Source: Onthomorpha sp937906975 (GTDB lineage: Bacteria > Bacteroidota > Bacteroidia > Bacteroidales > P3). Taken from it: DNA of 64,000 nt. The DNA lies in assembly GCA_045614605.1 (NCBI GenBank), contig JAZLDH010000018.1, positions 1-64,000 on the forward strand. Direction: 5' to 3'. A program made the translations under genes and the position numbers. Below, piece by piece: positions 1 to 8,307 of this stretch (within the stretch, counting starts at the first letter, position 1; each line of letters opens with the position of its first letter). The notes beneath the pieces were generated by a model. The model made no database searches and was not told the origin of the DNA. It was given only the letters and a program-made list of their open reading frames with translations.

Positions 1-124
1 CATTTTTCTTGCCGTTTTTTACTACTTGTTTTGAGCCACAATAAAAGCAAATTTTTTATTCATAACTTTTCAAATGCTCAAAGATAATAATAATCAGTAA
101 ATTACAGAGATTTCATCATGAAAT
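1..124. other. Non-coding lead-in before the truncated T9SS gene
   Basis: AT-rich sequence with no open frame and no clear promoter. An ATG at 118-120 is followed by a stop after five codons, and the frame of the downstream T9SS cargo gene is closed by a TGA at 119-121. The signal-peptide part expected from the paralog at 1475-2569 is not found here. Confidence 0.6.
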
Positions 125-1090
125 TTGACCATTAGACCTTATCCGCCGATAATAGACCCTGTTGGTTATCCAAGCAGAGAATTGGATTTTTATTCTCCTA
201 CTGGACCTAGTTTTGCAACTATATCTGATGTAAATAACAATATAGTAAATGCGATTGCTCAAAGGTTTGAAGTTGAAGAAAGTGATAGCGTAACAATAAT
301 GGGAACAGCATTTCCTATTTTTGAATGGCTATCATACGATACTATAAAAGTTTCTATTTGGGATACAACTTTAACTTCAGAGTTATTTACACAATATTTT
401 ATTATAGAAGCTGAAAATTTATCAACAATGAATGGGGAATTGCAACCTTATATTGAATGTATATTTAATGATACAATAACCTTGCATGAAGATTATTTTG
501 TCTCATTGGCTATTAATATAGACAATACATCAGAACATACTAAAATCCCATTTTTGCGTTTTAGTGAATATAACGTAACTCCACAAAGACAACAAGAAGG
601 TTATTATGCACCATACGGCGTAAGCACAAAATATAGACCATACGTACAATTTACAAATGCTCCTAATGTGCGAGCATGGGTATATGTTGATGATGTAGAA
701 TGGCACGGAGTTATTAATTACGAATATGTAGCTAATTATTGTACGTTTGGAGCTCAATGTCATGGAGATACACTTGTTTGTGCACCTTGCGGAATTTGTC
801 CTATACAATATGTGGTGTATAACTCAGAAGATAATTCATTAACTTCTGCAAAACTAACAGAAGAGAGCGTAGAACTCTATCCTAATCCTGCAAGAGATGA
901 ATTAAACATTTCATCTGATTACAATATTACAGAAATCAAAGTGTTTGATGCACTAAATCGTTTGGTTTATGAACAGAAATCAAACTCAAAAAATCTAAAA
1001 CTAAATGTTTCCACCTATAAATCGGGGACATATATCCTTAGAGTAAAGACCGATAAAGGCAAAATCGATAAGAAATTTATCGTAAATTAA
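125..1090 (+). CDS. T9SS type A sorting-domain protein, 5'-truncated copy
   Basis: The product of about 321 residues is a clear paralog of the protein at 1475-2569. Both share the YPPIIDP start of the mature part, an IAQR(F/Y)EV segment, GVSTKYRPYVQF, and a C-terminal sorting domain beginning at SVELYPNP and ending in KFIVN, which in this phylum directs export through the type IX system and surface anchoring. The only in-frame start is a TTG at 125, and the roughly 40 residues that carry the signal peptide in the paralog are missing, with an in-frame stop just upstream. Without a Sec signal the protein could not enter the T9SS route, so this is probably a decaying copy. The function of the mature part is not recognised. 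Confidence 0.7.
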   Translation: MTIRPYPPIIDPVGYPSRELDFYSPTGPSFATISDVNNNIVNAIAQRFEVEESDSVTIMGTAFPIFEWLSYDTIKVSIWDTTLTSELFTQYFIIEAENLSTMNGELQPYIECIFNDTITLHEDYFVSLAINIDNTSEHTKIPFLRFSEYNVTPQRQQEGYYAPYGVSTKYRPYVQFTNAPNVRAWVYVDDVEWHGVINYEYVANYCTFGAQCHGDTLVCAPCGICPIQYVVYNSEDNSLTSAKLTEESVELYPNPARDELNISSDYNITEIKVFDALNRLVYEQKSNSKNLKLNVSTYKSGTYILRVKTDKGKIDKKFIVN

Positions 1091-1103
1091 GAATATGAAA
1101 AAT

Positions 1104-1148
1104 ACCCCCAAAGATTTGAAACAACAAACTTTGGGGGGTGTTTTTTTT
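1104..1148 (+). terminator. Rho-independent terminator
   Basis: Stem ACCCCCAAAG (1104-1113) pairs with CTTTGGGGGGT (1129-1139) and is followed by a run of T. It ends the truncated T9SS gene. Confidence 0.85.
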
Positions 1149-1153
1149 ATAAT

Positions 1154-1240
1154 CAAAGCTTAAAAAAAATTTCAAAGAAAACGTAAATTTTTTCTTAGGA
1201 AAAATTTGAAAAATCAAAGAAAAAATTTATTTTTGCAAAG
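1154..1240. repeat. 21-nt phased A/T array, copy 1
   Basis: Five-base cores CAAAG or CTTAG start at 1154, 1173, 1194, 1215 and 1236. The last three intervals are exactly 21 nt and the rest is almost only A and T. The -7 box of the promoter for the gene at 1475 (1228-1235) lies inside the array. Confidence 0.7.
1205..1235 (+). promoter_or_regulatory. Promoter for the T9SS gene at 1475
   Basis: TTTG at 1205-1208, 19 nt, then TATTTTTG at 1228-1235 matches the phylum -33/-7 consensus. It implies an untranslated leader of roughly 230 nt. Confidence 0.55.
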
Positions 1241-1303
1241 AAAAAATAAACCGTTCATTATGAACCATATAACAATCCAAATTCTTGGGAAAAATACTTT
1301 CAT

Positions 1304-1344
1304 AATCTAAGGATGTTTGTTTTCCTTAGATTGTACAAACATCC
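1304..1344 (+). promoter_or_regulatory. Leader with two mutually exclusive hairpins
   Basis: Arm AATCTAAGGA (1304-1313) pairs perfectly with TCCTTAGATT (1323-1332). The overlapping arm GGATGTTTGT (1311-1320) pairs perfectly with ACAAACATCC (1335-1344). The two 10-bp stems share bases and cannot form together. They lie in the leader between the promoter at 1205-1235 and the gene at 1475. Confidence 0.5.
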
Positions 1345-1474
1345 TAAAAATAACTGCAAACAACATTCTAATTTTTAAAATTTTAATACAATACCGCAAC
1401 CTATAATGGATTTATAATAACAACCGAATGTACAGATTAGTAAATAAGAATTTTTTAATTTAAAACTTAAAGAT

Positions 1475-2569
1475 ATGAAATCAATAAAAAAAATAGTAGT
1501 TATATTTTTTGCACTTCTTTTGCAAATGCCTTCTGTTTTAAAAGCACAATTAGATACACTTCGTTTAAGTAATGAATATATAGAACGATATATTTATCCA
1601 CCAATAATAGATCCTATTGGCTATCCAAGTAGAGAAGTTAATATTTATGATTTACAAGGAAATGTATTACATAATTTAATGGATAATCAATTCAATAGAA
1701 TATGGTCTATTGCTCAAAGGTATGAAGTTGATGAAGGAGATAGTGTAACAATAAATGGAATGGCTTTTGCTATTGTTAATATCTCTGACTATGACACAAT
1801 AAAAGTTTCTATTTGGGATAAATATTTAGCAACAGAATTATATACACAATATTTTATTGCTGGAAATGACATGTTAAATATAACAGAAGTGCAACCATAT
1901 CTTGAATGTATTTTTGATGATACTATAACTTTATATGAAGATTATTATGTTTCGCTAAGTTCTCTTGATTCAATATTTGATCCAAATGATTTTTCTCTTA
2001 AATTTACTGTTCCTTTCTTATTTTTTGAAGAATATGCCTTAAATTACCAAAGATTACAAGAAGGTTTTATTGTGCCATACGGCGTAAGTACAAAATATAG
2101 ACCATACGTACAATTTTCAGGTGAACCTAATGTAAGAGGTTGGATACATGTTGATGATGTAGACTGGTTAGATAGTTATTTTTCTTATGAAGATGCTGCA
2201 AGATATGATCATCTTCTAAGAGATATGTACACAGGCGATACAACGGTTTATGCTCCTTTGGGAATATGTCCTATTATGTTTGTTGAAGATACTACTAATT
2301 CTGATACGACAAGTGGTTTGACTTCTGTTTTTCTTTCAGAAGAAAGCGTAGAACTCTATCCTAATCCTGTAAGAGATGAATTAAACATTTCTTGTGATTA
2401 CAATATTTTAGAAATAGAGATATTTGATGCCTTGAATCGTTTGATTGAAAGAAAGAATACAAACTCTAAGACAATGCAAATAGATGTTTCGCAATACAAA
2501 TCAGGGACATATATCCTTAGAATCAAGACTGAAAAAGGAAAGATTGATAAGAAATTTATCGTAAACTAA
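1475..2569 (+). CDS. T9SS type A sorting-domain protein
   Basis: A secreted protein of 364 residues. Residues 1-24 form a Sec signal peptide (basic start, hydrophobic core, LKAQ cleavage region). The middle part has no family I recognise and is rich in aromatic and acidic residues. The last 80 residues are a T9SS C-terminal domain: SVELYPNPVRDELNIS, then KSGTYILRI and the end KFIVN. Such proteins cross the inner membrane by Sec and the outer membrane by the T9SS, where the domain is usually cleaved. The intact signal peptide contrasts with the upstream paralog at 125-1090. The gene stands alone with its own promoter, a long leader and a terminator. Confidence 0.85.
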   Translation: MKSIKKIVVIFFALLLQMPSVLKAQLDTLRLSNEYIERYIYPPIIDPIGYPSREVNIYDLQGNVLHNLMDNQFNRIWSIAQRYEVDEGDSVTINGMAFAIVNISDYDTIKVSIWDKYLATELYTQYFIAGNDMLNITEVQPYLECIFDDTITLYEDYYVSLSSLDSIFDPNDFSLKFTVPFLFFEEYALNYQRLQEGFIVPYGVSTKYRPYVQFSGEPNVRGWIHVDDVDWLDSYFSYEDAARYDHLLRDMYTGDTTVYAPLGICPIMFVEDTTNSDTTSGLTSVFLSEESVELYPNPVRDELNISCDYNILEIEIFDALNRLIERKNTNSKTMQIDVSQYKSGTYILRIKTEKGKIDKKFIVN

Positions 2570-2580
2570 CAAAAAGAAAA

Positions 2581-2608
2581 AGCAACCAAAAAGGTTGCTT
2601 TTTTTTAT
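2581..2608 (+). terminator. Rho-independent terminator
   Basis: Stem AGCAACC (2581-2587) and GGTTGCT (2593-2599) with an eight-T tail, just after the T9SS gene. It ends next to the stop of the convergent yitT-family gene. Confidence 0.85.
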
Positions 2609-2611
2609 TGA

Positions 2612-3580
2612 TTAAATTTTTCTTCTTTGTTTGCTTTTCTTGCTCATCCAAAGACCGTAAACCTCGCTTACATTACCTGCTGTAACGAATGCGTCAATTT
2701 TTTCTTCATCTATTAGTTTCATTAGTCTTGTAAACTCATCTTTGTTTAACAAGACTTCAATTTCTATTTTCTTTTCTTGACTATAACCACCTGTTACTTC
2801 GTAAAGGGTAACGCCTCTTACAAGGTCATTTACTATAAATTGTCTTAGGCGTTCGTGTTGTGAGGAAATGATACACACACGCTTTTTGTTGTTTAATCCG
2901 GCAGTGAAATAATCTATCACAAGACCGTTAATCCAAGTGCCAATCAAGCCAATGACAACCATGTGAAAAGGATTGATAGCAAATGCTGTACAACAAATTA
3001 TAGCACCTGCAACTGAAACCGATGCACCTATGTCAAAGTGTAAGTATTTGTTTACAATCTTTGCTAAAATGTCGAGTCCACCTGTTGAAGCGTTGATGCG
3101 GAAAAGCACAGTTTGAGCAGCACTCAACAAAAGCACGAAGCAACAAAGGTCAAACCATATATCGCCCATTATAGAAGGGATTGCACCGCCTTCGCGTATG
3201 AAATTCTCGTAAGGAAAGTAAGTTTCCAAAACACTAATCATAGGTCCGAGAATAAGGGCTGTGTAAACTGTTTTAATACCGAACTCTTTTCCTATTAGGA
3301 AATAAGCCAATATCAACAGAATTGCGTTGATTACGAAAATGACTGTTGAAACAGGCAAAGCCATTCCGAATAATTGTTCTGAAACTCCGCTTATCACAAT
3401 AGATAAACCAGAGATTGTTCCAATAATCAACTTACTTGGAACAAGGAAGTAGTAAACCGCACAAGCGGTAACCATCATTCCAAGAGTCATTATGAGTAAT
3501 TCTACCCAAAATTTAGATGTGGTAATGATATTACCCACTGTCTTTAAAGTACTTGAAAAATTTTGTTTAACGTTTGCCAT
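2612..3580 (-). CDS. YitT family membrane protein (DUF161/DUF2179)
   Basis: An inner-membrane protein of 322 residues with five or six hydrophobic segments in its first 210 residues (for example the VELLIMTLGMMV region), followed by a soluble C-terminal DUF2179-type domain (LNKDEFTRLMKLIDEEKIDAFV, then GNVSEVYG). YitT proteins are widespread transporters of uncertain substrate. The ATG at 3580 is chosen over an upstream start at 3721 because the extra 47 residues are low-complexity Lys/Phe sequence overlapping the promoter and the A/T array, and because a good -7 box lies just upstream. It is divergent from the tRNA methyltransferase gene. Confidence 0.85.
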   Translation of the reverse strand: MANVKQNFSSTLKTVGNIITTSKFWVELLIMTLGMMVTACAVYYFLVPSKLIIGTISGLSIVISGVSEQLFGMALPVSTVIFVINAILLILAYFLIGKEFGIKTVYTALILGPMISVLETYFPYENFIREGGAIPSIMGDIWFDLCCFVLLLSAAQTVLFRINASTGGLDILAKIVNKYLHFDIGASVSVAGAIICCTAFAINPFHMVVIGLIGTWINGLVIDYFTAGLNNKKRVCIISSQHERLRQFIVNDLVRGVTLYEVTGGYSQEKKIEIEVLLNKDEFTRLMKLIDEEKIDAFVTAGNVSEVYGLWMSKKSKQRRKI

Positions 3581-3600
3581 AAATTTGAAAAATTTGTTTG

Positions 3601-3608
3601 CAAAATTA
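3601..3608 (-). promoter_or_regulatory. -7 box for the YitT gene
   Basis: On the minus strand this reads TAATTTTG, matching TAnnTTTG, about 20 nt before the ATG at 3580. Confidence 0.55.
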
Positions 3609-3617
3609 CGAATATTT

Positions 3618-3664
3618 CTAAGAAATAATTTAAAAAAAGCTAAGGAAAAAAATTTTTTTCTTAG
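3618..3664. repeat. 21-nt phased A/T array, copy 2
   Basis: CTAAG, CTAAG and CTTAG start at 3618, 3640 and 3660 (22 and 20 nt apart) in otherwise A/T sequence. The last two form a near-perfect inverted repeat. It sits between the two divergent promoters of yitT and the trmH-like gene, so it cannot be a simple terminator of either. Confidence 0.6.
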
Positions 3665-3683
3665 CTTTACCAAATTTAAGTAG

Positions 3684-3691
3684 TATATTTG
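3684..3691 (+). promoter_or_regulatory. -7 box for the trmH-like/tex operon
   Basis: TATATTTG matches TAnnTTTG about 31 nt before the ATG at 3722. Confidence 0.6.
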
Positions 3692-3721
3692 CAAAAAAGA
3701 ACACAAAAAAACGCTTGCCAA

Positions 3722-4426
3722 ATGAATTATATAGATAAATTAACCTTTGAACAAAAGCAATCTTACTATGCTGCACTTTGTGAAATGATTTCTCCTGAAA
3801 GAGTTTCTTTGTTTGAGAAAGTCATAAATGAAAGAACAGATATGCAGTGCGTTGTTGTAGAAAATATTTATCAGTCTCAAAATGCTTCAGCTGTGTTAAG
3901 GACTTGCGATTGTGTAGGGGTGCAACAGGTACACGTAATAGAAAACAATAATGCTTATCAAATAAATCCAGATGTTGCTTTGGGCTCAAGTCAATGGATA
4001 GATTTGCACCGATATAATAGAAAGGAAAATAACACACTTGACTGCATTAATAAATTGAAATCGCAAGGCTATAAAATAGTTGCCACACTTCCTCATGAGA
4101 AAGATGTATTTCTTCCTCAATTAGATGTGAGTGAAAAAATGGCTGTTGTTTTTGGAAATGAGGTTGAGGGATTGTCTGAGGAGGTTGTCGCAAATGCTGA
4201 TGTATATATGAAGATTCCTATGTTTGGTTTTACAGAGAGTTTCAATATATCGGTTTCTGCTGCAATTACTATGTATAATTTAATGGAAAGACTAAGAGCG
4301 AGTGGAGTGGATTATCGTTTGAGTGAAGATAGACGCATAGAAACCTTAATTAAATGGGCAAAGCGTACTATTAGACGAAGCGATATGATAGAAAAAGAGT
4401 TGATGAAGAGAATGTTTGGTTTATAG
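3722..4426 (+). CDS. trmH: SpoU-family RNA 2'-O-methyltransferase, TrmH-like
   Basis: A protein of 234 residues that transfers a methyl group from SAM to a ribose 2'-OH, probably of tRNA (Gm18 type). All three SPOUT motifs are present: NASAVLRT near residue 54 with the catalytic Arg, FGNEVEGLS near 142, and IPMFGFTESFNISVS near 164, which forms the trefoil-knot SAM site. The C-terminal helix rich in Arg and Lys (IKWAKRTIRR) is also typical of TrmH. The ATG at 3722 is preferred to a TTG at 3689 that lies on top of the promoter. It leads a tightly spaced run with tex, 3 nt downstream. The exact target nucleotide cannot be told from sequence alone. Confidence 0.85.
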   Translation: MNYIDKLTFEQKQSYYAALCEMISPERVSLFEKVINERTDMQCVVVENIYQSQNASAVLRTCDCVGVQQVHVIENNNAYQINPDVALGSSQWIDLHRYNRKENNTLDCINKLKSQGYKIVATLPHEKDVFLPQLDVSEKMAVVFGNEVEGLSEEVVANADVYMKIPMFGFTESFNISVSAAITMYNLMERLRASGVDYRLSEDRRIETLIKWAKRTIRRSDMIEKELMKRMFGL

Positions 4427-4429
4427 GAT

Positions 4430-6508
4430 ATGCAAAAATACATAGATTACATAGCAAAGGTTACTTCCATAAATGAGGATTGCATAAAAAACACTGTGGA
4501 GTTGTTGGAAAAGGATTACTCTGTGCCTTTTCTTGCAAGGTATCGTAAGGAGGCAACAGGGGGATTAAACGAAGTAGAGATAGAGTCTATTATTCATTCT
4601 TTGAAAAAGGCAAGAGAATTAGAGGCAAGAAAGGATGCGATTATAAAAAGCATAGAACAACAAAATCTTTTAACAGAGGAATTAAGCCTTACAATAGAGG
4701 GTATAGATAATCTTACGGATTTGGAGGATTTTTATTTGCCTTATAAACCAAAACGTAGGACAAGAGCAACTATAGCAAAAGAAAAAGGATTGGAGCCTGC
4801 TGCAAAACTCATTATGTATGAAAGAAATTTTACTTTTGCTAATTTTACGGACTATGAGTTGGAGGGTGCGATGGATATTTGTGCAGAATGGATAAATGAA
4901 AACGTATTTGTTCGTAAGAAAATGAGAAAATACTTTAAGTATAACTCTGTTGTAAAGGTTACAAAGGCGAAAGGATATAAGGAAAACTCAAAATATGAAA
5001 ATTTACTCGCCATTAAAGAAAAGGCGATAAGTATGCCAAGTCATAGGGTGTTGGCTCTTTTTAGGGCAGAGGCAGAGGGAGAATTGAATCTTTCCTTTCA
5101 ACCCGAAAACAACGTAGAGGCTATGACTAATCTTGTGGAATGGATTGTTCGTGATAACAATTTGGCAAGCCAATATAAGATTAGGGCTTGCGAGGACTCA
5201 TATAAAAGACTTTTAGCACCATCTTTGGAAAACGAATTGAGGAATTTCATAAAGGAAAGAGCAGATAGTTTTGCAGTAGAGGTGTTTTCAAAAAATCTTC
5301 GTCAGTTGTTGTTTTCTCCTGCAATGGGAGAGAAGATTACTTTGGCAATTGACCCTGGTATAAGAACGGGTTGTAAGGTTGTTTGTTTGAATGCAAATGG
5401 TAGATTGTTGGCTCACGATGTGATATTCCCAATGACTAATAAGCCTGAGGCTGAAAGATTATTGACTTATTATGTGAGGATATACAATGTTGAAGCAATA
5501 GCAATAGGAAATGGTACTGCTTCAAAGGAAACAGAAGAATTTGTTAGAGGAATTGACTTTGGTAAGGAATTGATAATAAGCGTTGTTAATGAAAGTGGAG
5601 CATCGGTTTATTCCGCATCGCAAGAGGCAAGAGATGAGTTTGGAGATTATGATATAACTGTAAGGGGTGCGGTAAGCATTGGCAGAAGATTGCAAGACCC
5701 TTTGGCAGAATTGGTGAAGATTGAGCCGAAATCTATTGGAGTAGGTCAGTATCAACACGATGTTAATCAGACTTTGCTTTCTGAGAGCTTGCATAAAACT
5801 GTTGAGAGTTGTGTTAATCAAATTGGTGTGGAGCTAAACACTGCAAGTTATCAGTTGCTTTCTTATGTCTCTGGCATTGGACCTACGCTTGCAAAGAATA
5901 TTGTAGAGTATAGAAATGAAAATGGTGCTTACTCTTCAAGAAAGGATTTGATGAAGGTGAAACGTTTTGGCGAAAAGGCTTTTGAACAATCTGCTGGCTT
6001 TCTTAGAATAGGTCAATCAAAGAATCCTTTGGATAATACTGCTGTGCACCCTGAGAGATATGCGGTTGTGGAGCAGATGGCTAAGGATTTGAATTGCAGT
6101 GTGAAGGATTTGATTGAGGACGAAAAGAAAAGAGATTCTATAAACTTACATCAATATGTTGAGGGCGATTGTGGATTGCATACCTTAATAGATATAATTA
6201 ATGAATTGTCGAAACCTTCAAGGGATATTCGCACTAAATTTGAAGAATTTACGTTAAATAAAGGATTAACTAAGCTTGAACAAATCAAAGAAGGGCAAAT
6301 ATTGGAAGGAGTCATTACAAATCTAACTGTATTTGGTGCTTTTGTTGATTTGGGCGTTCACGTTAGCGGATTAATTCACAGAAGCGAAATTGCAGAAGGC
6401 TTTAAGGGTGAGGTAACTGAGGTGTTGGCAATTAATCAAAGGGTGAATGTGAGAGTTATTTCGGTGGATTGTGAGAAAAAACGTGTGGCATTGAGTCTTA
6501 AATTGTAA
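4430..6508 (+). CDS. tex: Tex family S1 RNA-binding protein
   Basis: A protein of 692 residues with the full Tex layout: an N-terminal helical domain (1-190), a YqgF/RNase H-like domain around residue 303 (LAIDPGIRTGC), a helix-hairpin-helix region near 480 (VSGIGPTLAKNIVEYR), and a C-terminal S1 domain at about 622-690 (GAFVDLGVHVSGLIHRSE). Tex binds nucleic acid and influences transcription in several bacteria; its precise job remains unclear. It is slightly short for the family (usually 710-780). It starts 3 nt after the methyltransferase stop and is followed at 10 nt by an outer-membrane protein gene, so these are likely one transcript. Confidence 0.92.
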   Translation: MQKYIDYIAKVTSINEDCIKNTVELLEKDYSVPFLARYRKEATGGLNEVEIESIIHSLKKARELEARKDAIIKSIEQQNLLTEELSLTIEGIDNLTDLEDFYLPYKPKRRTRATIAKEKGLEPAAKLIMYERNFTFANFTDYELEGAMDICAEWINENVFVRKKMRKYFKYNSVVKVTKAKGYKENSKYENLLAIKEKAISMPSHRVLALFRAEAEGELNLSFQPENNVEAMTNLVEWIVRDNNLASQYKIRACEDSYKRLLAPSLENELRNFIKERADSFAVEVFSKNLRQLLFSPAMGEKITLAIDPGIRTGCKVVCLNANGRLLAHDVIFPMTNKPEAERLLTYYVRIYNVEAIAIGNGTASKETEEFVRGIDFGKELIISVVNESGASVYSASQEARDEFGDYDITVRGAVSIGRRLQDPLAELVKIEPKSIGVGQYQHDVNQTLLSESLHKTVESCVNQIGVELNTASYQLLSYVSGIGPTLAKNIVEYRNENGAYSSRKDLMKVKRFGEKAFEQSAGFLRIGQSKNPLDNTAVHPERYAVVEQMAKDLNCSVKDLIEDEKKRDSINLHQYVEGDCGLHTLIDIINELSKPSRDIRTKFEEFTLNKGLTKLEQIKEGQILEGVITNLTVFGAFVDLGVHVSGLIHRSEIAEGFKGEVTEVLAINQRVNVRVISVDCEKKRVALSLKL

Positions 6509-6518
6509 AAAAATAGAT

Positions 6519-7235
6519 ATGGTATTTCGTAAAAGTATATTAATTATTGCGTTTTTGTTTTTAGGCTTTACTTGCTCGGCTCAGATGTTGAAGGCTTATG
6601 CAGTATTTGGCTTAAACGCTGCTCAAATTGATGGAGATGAAGTTTATGGCTATTCAAAAATTTCTCCGCAAGCAGGTTTGGGAATAATTACTCCCTTTAA
6701 TATGAGAAAACCTAATGAGGGTTGGCAAGCAAGTATGGAGTTGCTTTACTCTCAAAGGGGTGCAAAAGAATCTCTTGACCCTTTCAAATACAATACTTCG
6801 TTACACTATGTGGATATTCCGCTGATGGTGCATTATATTGATAAAAGAGGGGGGTGGACCTTTGGTTTGGGTGCTCAATATGGTCGTTTGTTTCAAATAA
6901 ATGAAGATTGGGGTTTGCCTCCAATAATTATTGAGTCTTTTGAACGTCCTGTTGATGGTGTATTGCCAAGTTTTAATAGAAATGATTTTAGTGTTGTAAC
7001 AGATATTCGCTTTACTATTTGGGAAAAATTCAAATTCAGCTTCCGTTATCAATATTCTATTGTGCCGATAAGAGATGATGTTCCTTTTTATAATGGTTAT
7101 TCGGCAGGTACAGCAGGTTTTAGGTCTTGGACTCGTGATTTTAGAAACAATTATATGAGTTTTAGAATCTTATATATGATAAACGAAAGAAGTAGTAAGG
7201 AATTGGATAGAAATATCAATAAAACATCTTATTAA
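6519..7235 (+). CDS. Outer-membrane beta-barrel protein (PF13568/PorT-like)
   Basis: A protein of 238 residues with a signal peptide (residues 1-21, FLGFTCSAQ) and the alternating hydrophobic strands of a small barrel. The segment starting LNAAQIDGD and the strand FKFSFRYQYSIVPI are typical of the OMP_b-brl_2 group that also contains the T9SS component PorT. The barrel is expected in the outer membrane. I do not see enough to call it PorT itself: this family has many paralogs and the neighbours (tex, coaD) are not diagnostic. It sits in an operon-like run with 5-10 nt gaps. Confidence 0.75.
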   Translation: MVFRKSILIIAFLFLGFTCSAQMLKAYAVFGLNAAQIDGDEVYGYSKISPQAGLGIITPFNMRKPNEGWQASMELLYSQRGAKESLDPFKYNTSLHYVDIPLMVHYIDKRGGWTFGLGAQYGRLFQINEDWGLPPIIIESFERPVDGVLPSFNRNDFSVVTDIRFTIWEKFKFSFRYQYSIVPIRDDVPFYNGYSAGTAGFRSWTRDFRNNYMSFRILYMINERSSKELDRNINKTSY

Positions 7236-7240
7236 ATTCT

Positions 7241-7726
7241 ATGAATGAAAGAATAGCTTTGTTTCCGGGCAGTTTTGACCCTATAACTAAGGGGCATGAG
7301 TCGGTAGTGCTTCGTGCTTTGTCAATGTTTGATAAAATCATTATCGCAATTGGTAGCAATACTGCAAAAAATTCTGTGTTTTCTATTGAAAAAAGAATTG
7401 AGTGGATTAAGGAAACTTTTAAGGATTATGATAATATAGAGATTTGTACTTTTGATTGCTTGACTGTGGACTTTTGTAAACAGGTGGGAGCTAAGTATAT
7501 TTTGAGGGGATTGCGTAATTCGGTGGATTTTCAGTATGAAAGAAATATTGCAAGAATTAATCAAGAACTTGATCAGCAGATAGAAACGGTTTTTCTTTTG
7601 ACAAAGCCTGATGATGCTGCTATTAGTTCTTCTTTGGTTAGAGAGATTTTGAATTTTAATGGCGATGTGTCAAAATTTATTCCCGAAAAGATTGTAATAA
7701 CTTCAAAAGATTTGAAACATGAGTAG
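7241..7726 (+). CDS. coaD: Phosphopantetheine adenylyltransferase
   Basis: A 161-residue enzyme of coenzyme A synthesis that adenylates 4'-phosphopantetheine to dephospho-CoA. The nucleotidyltransferase motif PGSFDPITKGH at residues 9-19 holds the T/HxGH signature, LRGLRNSVDFQYE near 90 is the family substrate loop, and ISSSLVREI near 128 is the second ATP motif (normally ISSTxVR). Length is normal. Its end overlaps the next gene by 8 nt. PanC of the same pathway lies far away at 55.7 kb. Confidence 0.95.
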   Translation: MNERIALFPGSFDPITKGHESVVLRALSMFDKIIIAIGSNTAKNSVFSIEKRIEWIKETFKDYDNIEICTFDCLTVDFCKQVGAKYILRGLRNSVDFQYERNIARINQELDQQIETVFLLTKPDDAAISSSLVREILNFNGDVSKFIPEKIVITSKDLKHE

Positions 7727-8297
7727 AGTTTCCTTTAAGCCGGGTACGATGATATATCCTTTGCCTGCTCTTATGGTGAGTTGCGGTGAAACAATAGAGG
7801 AGTATAATATTGCAACGGTGGCGTGGACAGGTACTATTTGTACTGAGCCTCCGATGTGTTATATCAGTTTGCGTAAGTCAAGACATTCTCACTCTATAAT
7901 ATCTCGCACAAAGGAGTTTGTATTGAATTTAACTACTGAAAAATTGGTGCGACAAACAGATTGGTGTGGCGTGAAGTCGGGAAGGGATTTCAATAAGTTT
8001 GAAGAGATGAATTTAACTGTTGAAAAAGCTCCTAATATCTCGGCTCCAATGATAAAGGAAAGTCCTTTGTGTATAGAATGTAAGGTGGTGGAGGTAAAAG
8101 AATTAGGCTCGCATGATATGTTCATTGCAAATGTTGTTGGGGTGTATGCTGATGAAAAGTATATCAATAAAGAAAGCGGACTGTTTGACTTACAATCCGC
8201 TAAACTTATGACATATTCTCATGGAAAGTATTATTCCGTTGGAGAACAATTAGGTTTCTTCGGTTTTTCTGTGCAAAAGAAAAAGAAGAAAAAGTAA
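7719..8297 (+). CDS. Flavin reductase family protein (FMN-binding split barrel)
   Basis: A 192-residue protein of the flavin reductase-like domain family. The start PGTMIYPLPALMVSCG, the segment PPMCYISLRKSRHS, and CGVKSGRDFNKFEE are characteristic of the group of FMN-binding proteins common in anaerobes. It probably binds FMN in the cytoplasm and transfers electrons; the partner is unknown. The C-terminus ends in six lysines encoded by an A-rich stretch. The start overlaps coaD by 8 nt (ATG inside the last codons), implying translational coupling. It converges with hutI, leaving 10 nt between stops. Confidence 0.85.
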   Translation: MSRVSFKPGTMIYPLPALMVSCGETIEEYNIATVAWTGTICTEPPMCYISLRKSRHSHSIISRTKEFVLNLTTEKLVRQTDWCGVKSGRDFNKFEEMNLTVEKAPNISAPMIKESPLCIECKVVEVKELGSHDMFIANVVGVYADEKYINKESGLFDLQSAKLMTYSHGKYYSVGEQLGFFGFSVQKKKKKK

Positions 8298-8307
8298 TTT
8301 CTTAATT

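Noticed and set aside
6519..7235. Naming the barrel gene porT
   Set aside because: The small barrel family has many paralogs; no residue or neighbour singles out PorT.
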